Positions 16,913 through 26,003 of a DNA stretch of 64,000 bases are shown here, one piece after another (within the stretch, counting starts at the first letter, position 1; each line of letters begins with the position of its first letter). The stretch spans positions 1-64,000 of the forward strand of contig JBBIMP010000011.1 of NCBI GenBank assembly GCA_037444305.1, read 5' to 3'. The translations under genes and the position numbers were made by a program. The notes under the pieces are model-generated. The model did no database searches and was not told the origin of the DNA. It saw nothing but the letters and a program-made list of their open reading frames with translations. This DNA is from JBBIMP01 sp037444305 (GTDB lineage: Bacteria; Acidobacteriota; UBA6911).

Positions 16913-17512
16913 TCAACGCGGAAAGGACCGGGTGAGGGAAATGTCGTCCGCGGTGCCGAGGATCCTGTCGGGACCGGCGGACAGCAGCTTCAGGGCATCG
17001 GGTCCCGCAGGTTCGGCGGCCAGCGGAACCTGCCAGGGATCCACCCGGATGAGCGGGCTCAGGTAGCGCGGGCTGAGCGCATCGGACAGCGACACATAGT
17101 CGGTGAAGCCGGGCAGCGCACTGTGCTCGGTCCAGTACCTCGCCGCGGCCTCCGCCACCCTCTCCAATTGCGCCCGGGCGGCGCGAATCTTGATTTCCGC
17201 GAGCGCGGCCAGCAGGTCGTCGAGCTTTTCCCACTCCCGGCGGCCGAGGCGAACCTCGTCCACCGCCCAGTCGTCGCCCTCCCGCTTCAGGGTGAGGGCC
17301 GCCCGGAGCTGCACTTCCACGAGTGCCCGGTCAGGGCCGGTCTGCCCGGCCGAGGAAACGTCCACTTCGTCCTTGTCGAAGGCGCCCGACGGGTGATTGA
17401 CAATGATCTCATGAGCCGTCTTCTTGTTGATGGTTCTTGCCCCGCAGGCATTGGCCGCGGCGGCCAGCAGGAGGAGAGCGGCGATAAGTGCAAGCGGAAG
17501 CCTCTCGCGCAT
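16913..17512 (-). CDS. Exported protein with GspG-like C-terminal domain
   Basis: From ATG 17512 the product is 199 residues with a hydrophobic leader and a cysteine at residue 23, possibly a lipoprotein site; no strong ribosome binding site is visible and starts up to 17548 are possible. The C-terminal third carries DPWQVPLAAEPAG and LSAGPDRILGTADDI, which resemble the calcium-binding end of type II secretion major pseudopilins. The N-terminus lacks the prepilin cleavage motif GFTLIE, so it is not a normal pseudopilin. Function unknown. It lies divergently from recG. Confidence 0.65.
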   Translation of the reverse strand: MRERLPLALIAALLLLAAAANACGARTINKKTAHEIIVNHPSGAFDKDEVDVSSAGQTGPDRALVEVQLRAALTLKREGDDWAVDEVRLGRREWEKLDDLLAALAEIKIRAARAQLERVAEAAARYWTEHSALPGFTDYVSLSDALSPRYLSPLIRVDPWQVPLAAEPAGPDALKLLSAGPDRILGTADDISLTRSFPR

Positions 17513-17558
17513 CGCGTCATATATAGCAAACGGCATAGGTCGATGCAACGAAGCTGTT

Positions 17559-17564
17559 TATAAT
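17559..17564 (+). promoter_or_regulatory. Candidate -10 box of recG (possible leaderless mRNA)
   Basis: A perfect TATAAT ends six bases before the recG ATG at 17571. Transcription from it would begin at or next to the start codon. The -35 region is weak and no Shine-Dalgarno sequence is visible before the ATG. Confidence 0.5.
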
Positions 17565-17570
17565 GCGGCC

Positions 17571-19736
17571 ATGGAACGTCGTGAGACCGCGGTTCCTGCC
17601 GCGACCCTGACCCTCGAAACTCCGGTCCAGTACGTCAAGGGCGTCGGCCCCCGGCGCGCGGCAGGCCTGTCCGAGGCAGGGATTCACACTGTGTCCGACC
17701 TCCTCGGACATGCCCCGTTCCGCTACGAGGACAGGTCCCGGTTCCGGAGGCTGGATTCCCTGCAGGAGGGGGAGTGGGCCCTGACGAAGGGAAGAATATC
17801 CTCGACGGGCTCCTTCGAAGGCCGGCGGGGAGGGATCTCGGTTTTCGAGCTGCTGCTGAGGGATAAAAGCGCGGCCATCACCTTGAAGTTCTTCAACCAG
17901 CCGTATCTCAGGAAGGTCTTCAAGGAGGGGCTCGACCTCGTGGTCTACGGGCAGGTGAAGCGGGATGCCTACGGCAGGCGCGTGCTCTGCTTCCTCAATC
18001 CGGAATGCGAAATCCTGAAAGCCGACGCCGAGGATTCGGTACACACCGGCCGCGTGGTGCCCGTTTACCGGAAGCTTGCCGGGCTTCCGGCCCGTTCACT
18101 CCGGCAGATCATGTTTCACATCGTCTACGGCCTCCAGGGCGATTCGCCCGACTCGCTCCCGACGGGCCTCCGGAAGAAACTCCGCCTGATGACGGCCGTC
18201 GAAGCCCTGAAGCGCGTCCATTTCCCCGAGTTGCGTTCCTCCGATTCCGCGGAGCGCGACAGGGAAATGGCGGCGCTCAACCGGGGCCTTTCGGCCGCCC
18301 ACAAGCGCCTCATATTCGAGGAACTTTTTCGTTTCCAGGGCGGGCTTGCGCTGATGAGAGCGGAACGGGTGAGCCAGTCGAAGCCCAGGAGAGTCAGGTT
18401 GACCGAGGCTGTCCGCCGGGCGATCAAGCGCATCCTCCCGTTTCACCCCACGGAGGCGCAGAAGCGCGTTCTGGGGGAAATTGCCGAGGACATGGCCTCG
18501 AGCCGTCCCATGAGCCGGCTGCTCCAGGGGGACGTCGGTTCCGGCAAAACGATCGTGGCGGCGCAGGCCGGAATCATAGCCGTCGAAAACGGTTTCCAGG
18601 TGGCGATCATGGCGCCGACGGAGATCCTGGCGGAACAGCACTATTTCAATTTCCGACACCTGCTGCGCCCCCTCGGATACGGCGTAGTGCTGCTCAAGGG
18701 CAGCCTGCGGACAAAGGAAAAGAGGGAAGCAGCCGAGCGAATCCGCACCGGAGAGGCACAGGTCGTCATCGGCACTCACGCACTCATCCAGGGCGGTGTG
18801 CGGTTCCGGGACCTGGGCCTCGTAGTGGTGGATGAACAGCACCGCTTCGGCGTCGTGCAGCGCGGCGCGCTGAAGGAAAAGGGCGGGTGGCCGGACATGC
18901 TGGTCATGACGGCAACGCCGATCCCGCGGTCGCTGGCCCTGACGCTTTACGGCGATCTGGACGTTTCGGTCATCGATTGCCTGCCGCCCGGCCGGCAGCC
19001 CGTCGAGACTCTGCGGTTGACCGAAGCGCAGAGGGAGCGGGCCTATGGCGCGATCCGCGAGGCGGTGAAGGCGGGCAACCAGGTTTACGTGGTTTATCCG
19101 CTGGTGGAGGAGAGCGAAAAATCGGACCTGCGGGCGGCCACCGAGATGGCCGAACGTCTCGACAAGGAGATGTTCCCGGAGTGCCGCGTCGGGCTTCTGC
19201 ACGGAAAGCTGAAGGGGAGCGAAAAAGAATCGGTGATGGCGGCCTTCGCCGAGGGATTGATCCGGATTTTGGTCGCCACAACCGTCATCGAGGTTGGCGT
19301 TGACGTGCCCAATGCCACACTGATGGTTATCGAGCACGCGGAGCGTTTCGGCCTGGCCCAGCTGCACCAGCTGCGAGGACGGGTCGGCCGGGGCGCCGCT
19401 CGCTCCAGGTGCATTCTCATCGCCAGAGATGCCGGCAACCCGGAGGCGAGGCGCCGACTGGATATCATGTGCGAGACCAACGACGGATTCCGCATCGCGG
19501 AAGTCGATCTGGAATTGCGCGGGCCCGGGGAGATCGCGGGCACCCGCCAGTCCGGTTTGCCGGCCTTGAGGTATGCTAACCTGGTTCGCGACCGCAGGGC
19601 GCTGGAGGTTGCGCGGGAGGAAGCGCAGGACTTTGTCTCCACCCTCCGCTCCCGGCCCGACGCGGAGTGCAGGAGAATCGCGGAACAGATGCGCGTCCAC
19701 TGGCAGCAAACCGCCGAAGGCGGTCTGGTCGGCTGA
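17571..19736 (+). CDS. recG: ATP-dependent DNA helicase RecG
   Basis: The product is 721 residues from ATG 17571, close to the family length of about 690. It remodels stalled replication forks and Holliday junctions. An N-terminal wedge/OB region with VQYVKGVGPRRAAGL is followed by helicase motif I GDVGSGKTIVAA, the DEQH box (VVDEQHRFG), MTATPIPRSLALTLYGDLDVS (parts) and the QLRGRVGRG motif. An in-frame extension to 17424 would overlap the divergent gene and is unlikely. rsmD follows after 18 bases. Confidence 0.97.
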   Translation: MERRETAVPAATLTLETPVQYVKGVGPRRAAGLSEAGIHTVSDLLGHAPFRYEDRSRFRRLDSLQEGEWALTKGRISSTGSFEGRRGGISVFELLLRDKSAAITLKFFNQPYLRKVFKEGLDLVVYGQVKRDAYGRRVLCFLNPECEILKADAEDSVHTGRVVPVYRKLAGLPARSLRQIMFHIVYGLQGDSPDSLPTGLRKKLRLMTAVEALKRVHFPELRSSDSAERDREMAALNRGLSAAHKRLIFEELFRFQGGLALMRAERVSQSKPRRVRLTEAVRRAIKRILPFHPTEAQKRVLGEIAEDMASSRPMSRLLQGDVGSGKTIVAAQAGIIAVENGFQVAIMAPTEILAEQHYFNFRHLLRPLGYGVVLLKGSLRTKEKREAAERIRTGEAQVVIGTHALIQGGVRFRDLGLVVVDEQHRFGVVQRGALKEKGGWPDMLVMTATPIPRSLALTLYGDLDVSVIDCLPPGRQPVETLRLTEAQRERAYGAIREAVKAGNQVYVVYPLVEESEKSDLRAATEMAERLDKEMFPECRVGLLHGKLKGSEKESVMAAFAEGLIRILVATTVIEVGVDVPNATLMVIEHAERFGLAQLHQLRGRVGRGAARSRCILIARDAGNPEARRRLDIMCETNDGFRIAEVDLELRGPGEIAGTRQSGLPALRYANLVRDRRALEVAREEAQDFVSTLRSRPDAECRRIAEQMRVHWQQTAEGGLVG

Positions 19737-19754
19737 ACGTGAGGAAGCAGCACC

Positions 19755-20342
19755 GTGCGCGTCATAGCGGGAAAATTCAAGGGGAGAAGACTGAAGGGCC
19801 CGAGGGGTGTTCAGTTGCGCCCGACGGGGGATCGCCTGAAGGAGGCGCTCTTCAACATACTCGCGCCCCGGCTGCCCGGCTCGGTTGTGCTCGACGTGTT
19901 TGCCGGCAGCGGCGCGATCGGGATCGAAGCTCTCAGCCGGGGGGCAAGGGAAGTCGTCTTTGTCGAAACCAGCGCCGCTGCCTGCCGGTTGATCGAGGCC
20001 AATCTGGCTTTGTGCGGCGTCACCTCCGGGTATCGCTTGCTTAGGGGCGAGGCGTTCCGGACCCTGCGGGGGCTAGGCCGGCAAGGATTCAGCGCCCGGA
20101 CCATCTACCTGGATCCCCCGTACGACTGGGAGCCCTACAAGGATCTCCTCGACATCATCTTCGGCGTGGGTCTGGCGGAGGAGGAATCCTCCGTCATCAT
20201 CGAACACCATCGCGCAGCGAGACTGCCCGCCGCGGGTGCCGGCTACCGCCGGACCCGTATCATTCGCCAGGGCGACAAGTGCCTCTCCTGTTACAGCGTG
20301 CCTCCCGGCCCCCCGGACGGGGATGAGACACCGGGGGCTTGA
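19755..20342 (+). CDS. rsmD: 16S rRNA (guanine966-N2)-methyltransferase
   Basis: The 195-residue enzyme methylates G966 of 16S rRNA using S-adenosylmethionine. It starts at GTG 19755 (MRVIAGKFKGRRLKGP) and has LRPTGDRLKEALFNIL, the SAM-binding loop DVFAGSGAIGIEALSRGA and the catalytic DPPY. In many bacteria rsmD precedes coaD. Here a sigma factor and a hypothetical gene lie between them. Confidence 0.95.
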   Translation: MRVIAGKFKGRRLKGPRGVQLRPTGDRLKEALFNILAPRLPGSVVLDVFAGSGAIGIEALSRGAREVVFVETSAAACRLIEANLALCGVTSGYRLLRGEAFRTLRGLGRQGFSARTIYLDPPYDWEPYKDLLDIIFGVGLAEEESSVIIEHHRAARLPAAGAGYRRTRIIRQGDKCLSCYSVPPGPPDGDETPGA

Positions 20343-20386
20343 GGATTCTCCTGGGGCTCGGGTGGCCGCGCTGCGGTCGGTGCGCC

Positions 20387-20980
20387 TCAGGGTGCTGGCC
20401 GTGCAGCCGCCCTATCCCTGATTGCCCGGAAGACATGGACCCTGAGCTTTCTGAGACCCTGAACACTCCGGTGCCGCAGGGTTGAGTAGGGGATCCCGAT
20501 CTCGGAGCTGATTTCGCGTATCGAGCCTGCCCCGGAATCCATAACGGTCAGTCGGAGCGCCTCGTGCTCCCGGGCGGGCAGGCATTTCAGGCTTCTCAGC
20601 ACCAGCCTCTGCAGCTGCTCGTTGGCCGCTGCCCGCTCTCTGCTCTCCAGTGCCCGGTAGGGGTCCGCGCCGTCGCGGGTCTCGGGCACATCGTCGCGCA
20701 GGGCGCAGGCACGACGCTGCTCGCGCCGGCGCATATGGTAAAACTCGATCGCCGTGTTGCTGATGGCGCGGCCGAGATACATTCTCAGCTCGTCGACGGA
20801 GGCGAAACTCCGGTTGCGCACCAGTACCCGTTTGACCGCCTCCTGGATGACGTCCTCCGCATCCTCCGGATTCCGGACCAACTTGCGCACGAAGTTGAAC
20901 CACCGCAGGCGGTGGGTCAATACTAGTGCCTCCAGCATTTCCCGCAATGCCTGCTCTCCGGATTTTCCTGAACGCCGCAT
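20387..20980 (-). CDS. Sigma-70 family RNA polymerase sigma factor (ECF-like)
   Basis: This 197-residue protein has a sigma region 2 pattern (VRNPEDAEDVIQEAVKRVL near residues 35-55) and a region 4 helix-turn-helix (REISSEIGIPYSTLRHRSVQGLRKL near residues 155-180, seen in parts). The size fits an extracytoplasmic-function or sigma-70-like alternative factor. No anti-sigma gene is adjacent, so its signal is unknown. It is convergent with rsmD and interrupts the common rsmD-coaD neighbourhood. No Shine-Dalgarno sequence is obvious at ATG 20980. Confidence 0.85.
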   Translation of the reverse strand: MRRSGKSGEQALREMLEALVLTHRLRWFNFVRKLVRNPEDAEDVIQEAVKRVLVRNRSFASVDELRMYLGRAISNTAIEFYHMRRREQRRACALRDDVPETRDGADPYRALESRERAAANEQLQRLVLRSLKCLPAREHEALRLTVMDSGAGSIREISSEIGIPYSTLRHRSVQGLRKLRVHVFRAIRDRAAARPAP

Positions 20981-21093
20981 GTCTGGCTCAAAACGGGGTG
21001 TGCCTGGTTAGAAAGAAACGGACGACTTCCGGCGCTCTGATTGTTTCGGGCGCCGGTCCCGTATTTCATCGATTCGTGGGAGGAGGCGGAACA

Positions 21094-21573
21094 TTGGCCA
21101 GGAAGACGGCACCGCCCTTGCAGCTTGCCGGTTTTGCCGATCTGCTGCGGGCGCTGGAACGGGCACGGTCCAGGTTTGCGGTGGCGGTAGCCTCGGAGAG
21201 CAAAACCACGCCGCTGAGCCGGAGAATCCGCTACATGGAGATGGAAGGGCGGCTGCGCCTCTGCCTGTCGCAGCTCCGCGGGCTGCCCAACGACCTCCGT
21301 GCCGTCAGGAGCGCCTCCTGGCAATACACGCTGGCAAGGCTGACGGCCCAGCTGTCGAACAGTGAGCCGGCCGCCGAGACGGGGGCCGAGATCCTCTGCG
21401 GGATAATCGGCGATGTTCTTGCGGACCTGGAACCGGGATGCGGCGGCTGGCCGGCTCAACCCCTGGCCCTGGGACCGGCACAAAGGCCGGGGCCAGCCTC
21501 CGGCACGGAGCGGGATCCGTCGCATCCCGGCCGGGATTCAATGCCTTGCAATACCCCCAGGGGAAACCTATAA
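21094..21573 (+). CDS. Hypothetical helical protein
   Basis: A 159-residue reading frame starts at TTG 21094, nine bases after GGAGGAGG, a strong ribosome binding site that argues for a real gene. Residues 1-115 look helical and basic (FADLLRALERARSRFAVAVASE); the tail is proline- and glycine-rich. No family is recognised. The open frame continues upstream to 20926 but that part overlaps the divergent sigma gene and lacks a binding site. It lies upstream of coaD. Confidence 0.45.
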   Translation: MARKTAPPLQLAGFADLLRALERARSRFAVAVASESKTTPLSRRIRYMEMEGRLRLCLSQLRGLPNDLRAVRSASWQYTLARLTAQLSNSEPAAETGAEILCGIIGDVLADLEPGCGGWPAQPLALGPAQRPGPASGTERDPSHPGRDSMPCNTPRGNL

Positions 21574-21735
21574 TGGCAGCCACTTTTTCAGGGCGCCTGC
21601 GCCGCGCACCCATCCCGCGCCTGACATCCACGGTGGGATGCAGGGTATCTGCCCGCAGGTTGTCCGGTGGGTGGCGGCCGGCAGGGGCCGCAGGCATGCC
21701 GGGGTTTTGCACCAGATGGCGTGAAACGAGATCCG

Positions 21736-22239
21736 ATGAAGATAAGAGCCGTATACCCCGGAACTTTCGATCCCGTTACCAACGGCCACCTCGACCTGAT
21801 CCAGAGAAGCGCGGTGCTCTTCGAGGAGGTTGTGGTTGCGATCCTGCGAAACGCCGACAAATCGCCGCTCTTCACCACCGAGGAGCGCGTGGTCATGCTG
21901 CAGGAGGTCGTGGCCGATCTCAAGAACGTCCGCGTGGAGACCTTCGATGGTCTCCTCGTCGACTACGCCCGCATGATAAAAGCTTCCGTCATCGTGCGGG
22001 GCATCCGGGCCATATCGGACTACGAATACGAACTCCAGATGGCGCTGATGAACCGCCGGCTGGCTCCGAAGGTGGAAACGGTTTTCATGGCGCCGGCCGA
22101 GACTTATGGCTACCTGAGCTCCGGACTCGTGAAACAGATATCGGGGCTGGGCGGATCGGTCTGCGGTCTGGTGCCGCCAAGTGTCGAGGCGGAGCTTCGA
22201 CGCAAGCAGCCTGTCCTGGACAATGCGTCCGGCGAATAG
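21736..22239 (+). CDS. coaD: Phosphopantetheine adenylyltransferase
   Basis: The product is 167 residues from ATG 21736. It makes dephospho-CoA from 4'-phosphopantetheine and ATP, the fourth step of coenzyme A synthesis. The nucleotidyltransferase motif YPGTFDPVTNGH is at residues 7-18. VRGIRAISDYEYELQMALMN and TYGYLSSGLVKQI are also present. The length matches the family (about 160). The start leaves a 162-base spacer from the hypothetical gene. Confidence 0.96.
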   Translation: MKIRAVYPGTFDPVTNGHLDLIQRSAVLFEEVVVAILRNADKSPLFTTEERVVMLQEVVADLKNVRVETFDGLLVDYARMIKASVIVRGIRAISDYEYELQMALMNRRLAPKVETVFMAPAETYGYLSSGLVKQISGLGGSVCGLVPPSVEAELRRKQPVLDNASGE

Positions 22240-22392
22240 GGGCAACACGGTCGGGCCCGGGCGGCCGGCAACAAGGAATGTGCGACGGTGCAACCTTCAG
22301 GGTTTGAGAAGATGCAAGAAGGGCCGGTTCCGCCGTCCGGCGTTGCCGGTATTCCTGGAATGATCTGATCCGGGGATCCGAGGGAGGAGATT

Positions 22393-23691
22393 TTGCCGCC
22401 TAGATTCGAGTTTTTGCGACGCCTTGGCGAGAGGCGGGGAGAAAACGGCCTTTTTTCACTTGTGGCAGCCGCCATCGCCATCCCCTTGCTGGTTCTGACC
22501 GGTATTCGGGTCATGGGCGGGGGACCGGGCGAGGATTCCCACGCCAATGCAGTGGCTCCCGTGGCAGAAGCCGCGTCGATTCCTTCGGAGCCGCTCCTCA
22601 TCGAGACTTCGAGCACCTTCAGGAGGAACCAGACGATCACGGACGTTCTGTTGCAGGAGGGTTTTTCGAGCCGGCAGGTGCAGGAGTTCGTCGAGAGCAC
22701 GCGCCCGGTCTATAACCTTGCCAGGATCAGGGCGGGAGGTTCCTACTGGATAAATCGCACCGCCACGGGTCAGTTCCGCGATTTCCGTTATGCCGTGGAC
22801 GATGAGCGCTACCTCACGGTTTACCGTAACAGCGGAAAGTACGTCCCGGTGATGAAGAGTTTCGCCTACGAAACGGTTCTGGAATCCGTGGCGGGTACAA
22901 TCTCGGGGTCGCTTTTCGCTGCAGTCACAGGCATCGGTGAGTCGGATCAGCTCGCCCTCGACCTGGCCGACATCTTCATGTGGGACATCGACTTTTACAC
23001 GGACATACAGCGCGGCGACTCCTTCCGTCTGCTGGTGGAGAAGAGATTCCTGGAGGGAACTTTCCGTAAGTACGGGGTGATCAGAGCGGCTGAGATCTCC
23101 GTCAAGGGCAAGACCTACACCGGATTTCGTTTCAAGGATGGAGAGGCCGCTACCGGCTACTACGGCCCCGATGGAACGTCCCTCCGGAAGTCGTTCCTGA
23201 AATCGCCTCTGAAGTTTGCCCGGATTTCCTCGGGATTCTCCGCCGGACGGAGACATCCCATCCTCAAGATTGTCCGCCCGCACCTGGGCGTAGATTACGC
23301 GGCTCCGACCGGCACCCCGGTAGTGGCCGTGGCTTCGGGACGCGTAGCGGCCGCCGGCTACAATGGAGGTTATGGCAAGCAGGTGCACCTCCGCCACGCG
23401 AAAGGGTATGAAACCATGTATGCCCACCTTTCGCGCATTGCCGTGCGGCCCGGGGCCCAGGTCTCCCAGGGAGAGGTCATCGGTTATGTGGGATCCACGG
23501 GGCTCGCCACAGGGCCGCACCTGGATTTCAGGGTGATCCAGCACGGGAAATTCGTGAATCCTCAGAAGGCAGTGTTTCCGCCGTCTCCGCCCATTACCGA
23601 GGCTTCAATGGCGGCTTTCACCGAGCTGCGGAACGAGCTCCTGGTGCAGCTTGCGGGCATGCAATCGTCCGGGGAGAGGGCTGCAAAATGA
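22393..23691 (+). CDS. M23 family metallopeptidase, membrane-anchored
   Basis: This 432-residue protein starts at TTG 22393, with GGGAGGAG six bases upstream. A transmembrane segment near residues 20-42 suggests a periplasmic domain on a membrane anchor. The C-terminal LytM/M23 domain (about residues 280-400) has HLGVDYAAPTGTPVVA and MYAHLS. The usual HxH appears as GPHLDF, with aspartate in place of the last zinc-ligand histidine. Such proteins cleave or regulate cleavage of peptidoglycan cross-links. It overlaps the next gene by four bases. Confidence 0.88.
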   Translation: MPPRFEFLRRLGERRGENGLFSLVAAAIAIPLLVLTGIRVMGGGPGEDSHANAVAPVAEAASIPSEPLLIETSSTFRRNQTITDVLLQEGFSSRQVQEFVESTRPVYNLARIRAGGSYWINRTATGQFRDFRYAVDDERYLTVYRNSGKYVPVMKSFAYETVLESVAGTISGSLFAAVTGIGESDQLALDLADIFMWDIDFYTDIQRGDSFRLLVEKRFLEGTFRKYGVIRAAEISVKGKTYTGFRFKDGEAATGYYGPDGTSLRKSFLKSPLKFARISSGFSAGRRHPILKIVRPHLGVDYAAPTGTPVVAVASGRVAAAGYNGGYGKQVHLRHAKGYETMYAHLSRIAVRPGAQVSQGEVIGYVGSTGLATGPHLDFRVIQHGKFVNPQKAVFPPSPPITEASMAAFTELRNELLVQLAGMQSSGERAAK

Positions 23692-24239
23692 ATAGACTGG
23701 TTCCTGGCGCCGTGCTGGCGGTTGTGCTTATTTGCCTGGGCTCGGGTCCGCCCGTGGCGGGGCAGGACTTCACCGTCTTCGCCGGCGCCGCGGTGCCCGG
23801 GAACGTCACCCGGGACAATTTGCGTATTAACCTGGACAACGGGCCGGTCTGGGGATTTCGCCTCAGCACGGGATTCGTGCCGATGCTCGGGCTAGAGCAC
23901 ACGCTGGCCTTCAGTCCGGACTACCTGGCTCCGAGCCGGGATCCTGCCGGGCGGGATTCGAAAGGGCTGATCTACAGCACGAACCTGATCGTCAATCTGC
24001 CCAGCGGGAATGCGGTTCCCTACCTGACCGCGGGCGTGGGGCTGATCCGCCAGTACGGCGCCGGCGACCTGCCCGTCGGGACGAAATTCGCTTTCAACTA
24101 TGGCGGCGGACTGAAGGCACCGGGAATGTGGGGGCCGTTCGGGCTCCGTTTCGACGCCCGGGGCTACACGGCGACCGGCGTCTTGTCGCGGAAACTGAAC
24201 ATCTTCGAACTGAGCGCCGGCGTGATGTTCAGCTTCTGA
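23688..24239 (+). CDS. Small outer-membrane beta-barrel protein
   Basis: The 183-residue product has a clear signal peptide (hydrophobic residues 6-22, cleavage near PPVAGQ). Alternating aromatic and glycine-rich strands follow, and the last residues are FSF, typical of outer-membrane barrels. It resembles the OmpA/OmpW-like small-barrel group in general form; no specific function can be given. Its start overlaps the M23 peptidase stop by four bases, so the two are probably translated together at the cell envelope. Confidence 0.75.
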   Translation: MNRLVPGAVLAVVLICLGSGPPVAGQDFTVFAGAAVPGNVTRDNLRINLDNGPVWGFRLSTGFVPMLGLEHTLAFSPDYLAPSRDPAGRDSKGLIYSTNLIVNLPSGNAVPYLTAGVGLIRQYGAGDLPVGTKFAFNYGGGLKAPGMWGPFGLRFDARGYTATGVLSRKLNIFELSAGVMFSF

Positions 24240-24260
24240 ATCGCGGGCCGCCGGGCTTCT

Positions 24261-25574
24261 ATGTACCGGGTTGCGATCGTAGGCCGGCCGAACGTCGGCA
24301 AATCCACACTGTTCAACCGGATCACGGGCAGCCGCAAGGCCATCGTGGGCGACGAGCCCGGGATCACCCGCGACCGGATCTACGAGACCGCGCGCTGGCG
24401 CGGCAGGGCATTCGAAATTCTGGACACCGGCGGCATGGTGCCCGATGTGAAGGAGATCCTGCCCGCGAAGATCTTCGAACAGGTGGAGCAGGCCATCGTG
24501 GAATCGGACCTGCTGCTGCTGGTTGTGGACGGCAGGGCGGGCAGGACGGCGGCGGATGAGGAACTGCTTCCATTCCTGCGCCGGACGGGAAAGCCGCTCT
24601 GGGTATTGGTCAACAAGATCGACATTCCCGAACTCGAAGCTCACGCATCCTCCTTTCACGCGCTCGGGGCGGAGCAGCTGCACGCGATCTCGGCGGAACA
24701 CAATCGGGGCATCGCCGAGCTTCTGGATGCCATCGTAGCGAGAGCAGGCGAGGATGCACCCGAGGCGGGGGATGAGGAGGTCGAGGAAATCTCCGTCGCG
24801 GTGGTGGGCCGGCCCAACGTGGGCAAGTCCTCCCTCGTGAACCGGCTTCTGGGGGCGCCGAGAGCCATCGTGAGCGAGTTCCCCGGGACCACCAGGGATT
24901 CCGTCGACACGGTCATTGTGCGGGACGGAGTGCGCTTCCGGATCATCGATACCGCCGGCATTCGCCGGAAGGGCCGCACCGAGGAGCGCACCGAGAAGGT
25001 GAGCGTCATCCTCGCAAGAAAGAGCCTCGCGCGCGCGGATGTTGCCCTGCTGCTGATGGATGCCGAGGAGGGCGTGACGAAGCTGGATGCCGTCATCGGT
25101 GGGTATGCTTTCGAGGCGGGCTGCTCGGTAATCCTGGTCGTCAACAAGTGGGACAAGATCGTCAAGGACCACGCCACCATCGAACTGCATGTGCAGGCGC
25201 TGCGCCGCCGGATGAAGTACCTGACCCACGCGCCGGTGCTTACGGTTTCCGCCCTGACCGGCCAGCGCGTCATGAAGCTTTTTGAAGTAATCCGGCAGGC
25301 GCGGGAAGGCCGGCGGCTGAGGATTCCGACCGGCATGCTGAACAACCTGTTTGCGCCGGAACTCTCCCGCAAATGGGGCGAGAGCGGCTCCCGCCAGGGG
25401 ATCGACATACGCTACATCACCCAGGCCGGCGTGGACCCACCCACGTTCGTGGTTTTTACCTCCGGGAAAAAGCCGCTGCACTTTTCGACCGAGCGGTTCC
25501 TCGTGAACCAGCTGCGCGACAAGTTTGGTTTCTTCGCCGCGCCGATCCGCATTCAACAGCGGATCAGGAAATAG
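24261..25574 (+). CDS. der: Ribosome-associated GTPase Der (EngA)
   Basis: This 437-residue protein has the two tandem G domains unique to Der: GRPNVGKSTLFNR near residue 8 and GRPNVGKSSLVNR near residue 185. Each has its own DTGG/DTAG and NKxD motifs (NKID, NKWD). A KH-like C-terminal domain follows. Der is needed for 50S subunit assembly. It lies 21 bases after the barrel-protein gene, probably in the same transcript. Confidence 0.98.
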   Translation: MYRVAIVGRPNVGKSTLFNRITGSRKAIVGDEPGITRDRIYETARWRGRAFEILDTGGMVPDVKEILPAKIFEQVEQAIVESDLLLLVVDGRAGRTAADEELLPFLRRTGKPLWVLVNKIDIPELEAHASSFHALGAEQLHAISAEHNRGIAELLDAIVARAGEDAPEAGDEEVEEISVAVVGRPNVGKSSLVNRLLGAPRAIVSEFPGTTRDSVDTVIVRDGVRFRIIDTAGIRRKGRTEERTEKVSVILARKSLARADVALLLMDAEEGVTKLDAVIGGYAFEAGCSVILVVNKWDKIVKDHATIELHVQALRRRMKYLTHAPVLTVSALTGQRVMKLFEVIRQAREGRRLRIPTGMLNNLFAPELSRKWGESGSRQGIDIRYITQAGVDPPTFVVFTSGKKPLHFSTERFLVNQLRDKFGFFAAPIRIQQRIRK

Positions 25575-25637
25575 CTCTGCGCGTTCCCCCGTGCCGGCCG
25601 GCGCCGCTCGGGGAACCGGGCCGCCCGGGTCCGGGGA

Positions 25638-25666
25638 TTGACAGCCACCACGCCCGTTACTAGTAT
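25638..25666 (+). promoter_or_regulatory. Sigma-70 promoter before the HU/IHF gene
   Basis: A consensus TTGACA at 25638-25643 is followed after 17 bases by TAGTAT at 25661-25666. The predicted transcription start is near 25673, giving a leader of about 56 bases to the GTG at 25729. Confidence 0.7.
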
Positions 25667-25728
25667 ACAGGCGACGGAGCAATCCCGGTCGAGCACGCGA
25701 AGTACAGTATCTAGTTGAAGAAAGCACC

Positions 25729-25998
25729 GTGAACAAGAATGATTTGAGCAAAGCCGTTTACCGCGCTCATGGGGGCATGTCGTTTGCCGACGCACAGCGG
25801 ACAGTCGACCTGATCCTGCAGATCATTAAGAGCCGGCTCATCGCCGGCGAGAAGGTCCTGATCAGCGGCTTCGGCTGCTTCCGAGTGGTGGAGCGAAGGG
25901 ACAGAAAGGGGGTCGATCCCCAGACCGGTGAGTCGATTCTCATACATGGAAGGAAGGCTGTGACTTTCAAGCCCTCCAAATACCTGAAGACTCTCTAG
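25729..25998 (+). CDS. HU/IHF-family DNA-binding protein
   Basis: The 89-residue product is a histone-like DNA-bending protein of the HU/IHF family. It has the N-terminal helices (MNKNDLSKAVYRAHGGMSF) and the signature GEKVLISGFGCFRVVERRDRKG in family form. DNA-binding arm residues near 60-75 include an IHF-like GESILIHGRKAVTFKPS. It resembles IHF alpha more than HU, but the subtype is not certain. It starts at GTG 25729. The MerR-family gene follows after five bases. Confidence 0.93.
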   Translation: MNKNDLSKAVYRAHGGMSFADAQRTVDLILQIIKSRLIAGEKVLISGFGCFRVVERRDRKGVDPQTGESILIHGRKAVTFKPSKYLKTL

Positions 25999-26003
25999 CG
26001 GCC

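Noticed and set aside
20926..21093. N-terminal part of the hypothetical gene frame
   Set aside because: It overlaps the divergent sigma-factor gene and has no ribosome binding site; TTG 21094 with GGAGGAGG is better.
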